Source: an uncultured Desulfobacter sp.
Lineage (GTDB): Bacteria > Desulfobacterota > Desulfobacteria > Desulfobacterales > Desulfobacteraceae
Reading direction: 5' to 3'
Assembly (NCBI RefSeq): GCF_963677125.1
Contig: NZ_OY781882.1
Coordinates: 5,974,501 to 6,038,500, forward strand
Length of the DNA stretch: 64,000 bases
The position numbers and the translations under genes were made by a program. Below, piece by piece: positions 61,082 to 64,000 of the stretch. The notes below the pieces were generated by a model. That model ran no database searches and had not been told where the DNA came from. It worked only from the letters and a program-made list of their open reading frames with translations. How positions within the stretch are numbered: the stretch's first letter is position 1; each line of letters starts with the position of its first letter.

Positions 61082-61905
61082 ACTTGATATCAAAAGCCTG
61101 TACGGCCTTAAATATAACCCGTTTTTACCGGGCATACCCAAACACGCCTTGTATTCTTTGCCCGGCTCTGAGACGTTTGAACTTCGGATACATTCCATGG
61201 CCAGGCAGGGGGGGCTTTGCTCTGATTACAGGAGAACCCGGCGTGGGCAAAAGCAAAACCCTGCATAAAATAGCAGGGAGTCTGGAAAAAATCCCTGATC
61301 TTATCGTCGGTGTCATGCAGCGCCCCCAAAGCAGACTGGGGGATTTTTACCGGGAGTTGGGAGAATTATTTAATGCACCTCTTTCTGTGTCCAATCGGTA
61401 CGGAGGCTTCAAAGCCCTTCGCGAACGATGGTTACACCATTGCCAGACTACCTTGTTTAAGCCGGCGCTGCTAATTGATGAGGCTCAACATGTCTCTGAT
61501 GAATGCCTGACGGAACTGCGGATACTCCAAAGCCATCAATTCGACTCAAAAAGTTTATTATTTACGGTGTTATGCGGCGACAACCGGCTTCCGGAAAGGT
61601 TCCGGTCGGCAGAACTTTTGCACCTTGGAAGCCGCATCGGTCCAAGGCTGGTTATTGAACCGCTTTCTCCTGATCAGTTACAGGACTATCTGCATTTTGC
61701 CTTGGACCAGGCCGGAAATAGCGGGCTTATGACGGAAGAACTAATTAAAGCCCTGGCCGGTCATGCTGCCAATAATCTGAGAGTGCTGAACCAAATGGCG
61801 GCGGAACTTCTTGATGCCGCTGCTGTAAAAGAGTTGCCAAGGATAGACGAGGCTTTGTTTTTTCAGTTGTTTTCTCCGGGGCGATCCAGGCCCAAACGAA
61901 ATTAA
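61074..61905 (+). pseudogene. TniB/ExeA-like AAA ATPase, frameshifted at a G7 run
   Basis: From TTG 61074 (GAGGAG 7 bp before) the frame gives NKLDIKSLYGLKYNPFLPGI, PKHALYSLPGSETFELRIHS and MARQGG. At seven G (61208-61214) the frame must drop one base to reach GFALITGEPGVGKSKTLHKI (Walker A), LLIDEAQHVSDECLTELRIL (Walker B) and the end at 61905. The joined protein would be about 276 aa, the normal length. It may be a mutation, a sequencing error, or real slippage. It should help the DDE transposase choose target DNA. Confidence 0.82.
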
Positions 61906-62042
61906 GAAATCTCTTGGCTGACAGATAAAAATCTTCGGTCGAGACACCAGTTACCCGGCGAAACGGAGGCAGGCTCTGCTGGGGAGCAACCTGCCAAGGG
62001 ATAGTCGGGCGCAGGAGGCATTGAATAATGCCCATAACGATG

Positions 62043-62083
62043 GAGAAGGAGCGGTTTTCATTGCCGCTCCTTCTCGCGTTTTA
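62043..62083 (+). terminator. Terminator after the transposon ATPase
   Basis: GAGAAGGAGCGG (62043-62054) pairs exactly with CCGCTCCTTCTC (62064-62075), loop of 9, followed by GCGTTTTATT. Confidence 0.82.
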
Positions 62084-62084
62084 T

Positions 62085-62423
62085 TCAAAGCCTGCCTGCC
62101 CATGCCTTTGAAAACCCAATATAATCGGATGCGCGCAGCGCTTCCTTGTTTTTAACACCATCAGTTAGCATGGCTTTCAGCACATCATTTTGCGAGTCCG
62201 CGCTCAGAGCCATATTAATTTTTTTTCGTTTCTTAAATTTATGAAACAGACAATTCATTATAGGTCGGTTTAATGTCCTGTAATAAATTATAATATTATT
62301 ATTATCGTCTAATGGTAAAATTCTAACAATCGCTGCAGCGATTACAACACACCCTTCTATTTCGTAAAAAAAGCTTGACCTTCCTTTTGATTTGCCATAA
62401 GAATTCACGCAAAGATCGCGTCA
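62085..62423. other. Intergenic region, no convincing gene
   Basis: About 340 bp, AT-rich. A minus-strand frame of 107 codons fills most of it but has no ribosome site, no domain, and poor composition (runs such as DDNNNIIIYY). I see no RNA gene here. Confidence 0.5.
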
Positions 62424-62809
62424 ATGGATGGAGAAATCAGATATAAAATCTATCTATTTTAAGAGACGATCCAAGCCTTATTTAAAGAGAAATGGTGCAG
62501 CAAACAGGCGTTCGTCTGGGAAGGTCAATTATTATACGTCTGCCCTTCTTGAAAAAGGTCAGATGCTTGTGGAACGGGTTAAAACAGTCCCAAATAAAAC
62601 AGCATATCTTTACCATATCACGCCATCCAGACTTAGAGCGAAGTCTATCCTTGAGGTTTCTTAAAATTGAACTATAGGAGAATGACCAGATAAAAGCGCA
62701 GATTAAAAGTTTGTACCAGCAAGTCCATAATTTTGATGCCCATTTGTGTGAAAATCCCGAGTTGCTGATTCAGTTGAAAAACTATAATAAATTAGTAACC
62801 GTTCATTAA
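62424..62809 (+). pseudogene. Decayed EPS-associated MarR-family regulator
   Basis: Pieces in different frames line up with the short MarR-type regulators found beside exopolysaccharide genes: MDGEIRYKIYLF from ATG 62424, then in a shifted frame DDPSL and REMVQQTGVRLG, then KVNYYTSALLEKGQMLVERV and KTAYLYHITPS, and last NDQIKAQIKSLYQQ in a third frame to the TAA at 62807. At least three shifts and a stop separate them. It lies directly before wlbA, the usual place for such a regulator at the start of a polysaccharide cluster. Confidence 0.7.
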
Positions 62810-63068
62810 TATCCTCATTTATTTACTTGGTAGTTTGGAAAAGTTACCGACAGAGCGGAGCTATGCAAAAAAAAAGTTTAATTTGGTTGTAGGTAAGACA
62901 ACCTTTGAATAATTCCCTTTTTTGCGAATTTCAACATTGCAACCATTTGATTTTATTAAGAGGGGGTTTCGAAGCTATCTATTAGTCAAAGCTCTCGAAA
63001 ACTGTTTTAACGTTGATGACATTAGCTTGACATTAACAAAATTTATAAGTTAGGGGAATTTATCTATT
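62810..63068. other. Leader region of the polysaccharide cluster
   Basis: 259 bp between the decayed regulator and wlbA. I do not see an ops/JUMPstart element (GGCGGTAG) or a clear promoter; TTGACA at 63027 lacks a -10 at proper distance. AGGGGA lies 10 bp before the wlbA ATG. Confidence 0.45.
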
Positions 63069-64000
63069 ATGAAAAAATTTGCAATAATTGGTGCAGCGGG
63101 GTATGTGGCTCCTCGTCATATGAAAGCAATCAAAGAAACTGGTAATGTTTTGGTTGCAGCTCTTGATCCCAATGATAGTGTTGGAATTATTGATAGCTAT
63201 TTTTCGAAAGCTGATTTTTTTACCGAATTTGAACGGTTTGACAGGCATATTGATAAAATGCGTCGCAGAGGAAACCAAGTTGATTATGTTAGTATTTGTT
63301 CTCCCAATTATTTACATGACGCCCATATTAGATTTGCACTTAGAAGTGGAGCCGATGCAATATGTGAAAAACCTTTGGTGCTGAACCCGTGGAATATTGA
63401 TGGCTTAGAAGAGATGCAAAAGGATACCGAAAATCGGGTATACAACATATTACAGCTCAGGCACCACCCCGCAATAATCGAATTAAGAAAACGAGTTAAA
63501 TCAAGCCTCTATAATAAAAAATATGAAATTGATTTAACTTATATTACTTCTAGAGGAAATTGGTATTTTAGATCCTGGAAAGGAAACGAAGACAAAGCTG
63601 GCGGGATCGCTACAAATATTGGAATACATTTTTACGATATGCTTATTTGGATATTTGGGGATGTCCAGAATAATTACGTACATCTTTTAGAAAAAGATAA
63701 ATCAGCAGGCTATCTTGAACTTGAAAATGCTCGAGTTCGTTGGTTTCTTAGTGTTGATGAAAATTCGCTGCCCGAAAATATAAAAGCCATTGGTCAGCGC
63801 ACGTATAGGTCTATAACTGTAGATGGCGATGAAATTGAATTCAGTGGAGGGTTTACGGATTTGCATACGCTCAGTTATGAAGGTATATTATCTGGAAAGG
63901 GCTTTGGGGTGGTCGAGGCACGCCCAAGTATTGAAACTGTTTATGAAATTCGTAACGCAGTTATTGAAAAAGGCAAGGGTGAATTGCACCCGTTTATTCA
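63069..64000 (+). CDS. wlbA: WlbA/WbpB-type UDP-GlcNAc-uronate 3-dehydrogenase (3' end outside window)
   Basis: 310 codons and still open at the window end. Gfo/Idh/MocA fold: Rossmann motif KKFAIIGAAGYVAPRHMKAI, then DSYFSKADFFTEFERFDRHI, YVSICSPNYLHDAHIRFALR, and ICEKPLVLNPWNID with the EKP active-site motif; TSRGNWYFRSWKG and GGIATNIGIHFYDMLIWIFG are typical of WlbA/WbpB. It oxidises UDP-N-acetyl-glucosaminuronate at C3 in the route to 2,3-diacetamido sugars of O-antigen. It probably begins an O-antigen or EPS cluster that continues to the right. Confidence 0.9.
   Translation, partial: MKKFAIIGAAGYVAPRHMKAIKETGNVLVAALDPNDSVGIIDSYFSKADFFTEFERFDRHIDKMRRRGNQVDYVSICSPNYLHDAHIRFALRSGADAICEKPLVLNPWNIDGLEEMQKDTENRVYNILQLRHHPAIIELRKRVKSSLYNKKYEIDLTYITSRGNWYFRSWKGNEDKAGGIATNIGIHFYDMLIWIFGDVQNNYVHLLEKDKSAGYLELENARVRWFLSVDENSLPENIKAIGQRTYRSITVDGDEIEFSGGFTDLHTLSYEGILSGKGFGVVEARPSIETVYEIRNAVIEKGKGELHPFI

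Larger units (their letters stand above)
58999..61905 (+). mobile_element. Three-gene DDE transposon (zinc-ribbon protein, transposase, AAA ATPase); coding core only
   Basis: Three same-strand genes: a 155-aa Cys-rich protein, a 483-aa rve/DDE transposase, and a TniB/ExeA-like AAA ATPase overlapping it by 8 bp. The transposase-ATPase pairing recalls Tn5053/Mu-type systems. The true ends are outside the listed span and were not identified; a terminator lies at 62043. Confidence 0.75.

Noticed and set aside
62085..62408. 107-codon minus-strand frame beside the transposon
   Set aside because: No ribosome site, low-complexity composition and no recognisable domain.

Overview
The window reads as a chromosomal segment of a Gram-negative, sulfate-reducer-like deltaproteobacterium (Desulfobacterota, most like Desulfobacteraceae). 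This is inferred from gene content and protein style: a full Tol-Pal envelope system, a psp operon with PspF, a CstB-like persulfide dioxygenase/rhodanese next to a peroxiredoxin and a DsrE-family protein, sigma-54 promoters, a PEP-CTERM protein, and many short palindromic intergenic repeats. No rRNA marker is present, so the genus cannot be fixed.

Bases 1-49,200 are mostly housekeeping. In order: a helix-hairpin-helix protein cut by the window edge; the divergent pspABC/pspF stress locus with a near-perfect sigma-54 promoter; a Usp protein; a UDP-glucuronate 4-epimerase and, past pepN and elbB, UDP-glucose dehydrogenase, which together supply UDP-galacturonate; a DHH phosphoesterase; epmB; tRNA-Ser(GGA); trmN6 and a DUF721 protein; hflKC; a 31-residue bS22/COX24-like protein on the minus strand; a zincin-like protein; an FmdB protein and groESL; tolQRAB-pal-cpoB; ruvCAB followed by an L,D-transpeptidase and a bactofilin; rplM-rpsI; exonuclease I; PilZ, HU and CheX; the sulfur/peroxide group; pilD; lon-tsaB; psd; greA-rpoZ-ttcA-folE2; a broken DUF6883 gene with an intact DUF4926 gene; dacB; and an LPP20 lipoprotein with an OmpA-like protein.

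From about 49,300 the character changes to accessory DNA. On the minus strand lies an rhs polymorphic-toxin locus: a frameshifted core with its own toxin tip and immunity gene, then a displaced second tip with its own immunity gene, then a third, decayed tip. The 5' end of rhs is cut by an IS21-family element whose istA is frameshifted. Transposase remnants follow (one possible IS4-like, one clear IS66). Then come a PEP-CTERM protein with its own sigma-54 promoter, a three-gene transposon (zinc-ribbon-like protein, DDE transposase, AAA ATPase with a frameshift at a run of seven G), a decayed EPS-associated MarR regulator, and the start of wlbA/wbpB, which probably opens a surface-polysaccharide cluster beyond the window.

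The most notable unexplained structure is a family of intergenic elements of about 90 bp (three in tandem at 3,082-3,353, single copies at 12.6, 14.0 and 35.8 kb, a worn one at 38.7 kb). They keep two stem-loops through compensatory changes, which suggests a selected structured RNA or a mobile palindromic repeat. A second palindromic family repeatedly sits at gene 3' ends. The accessory part holds an unusual number of broken reading frames, while the housekeeping part has almost none.
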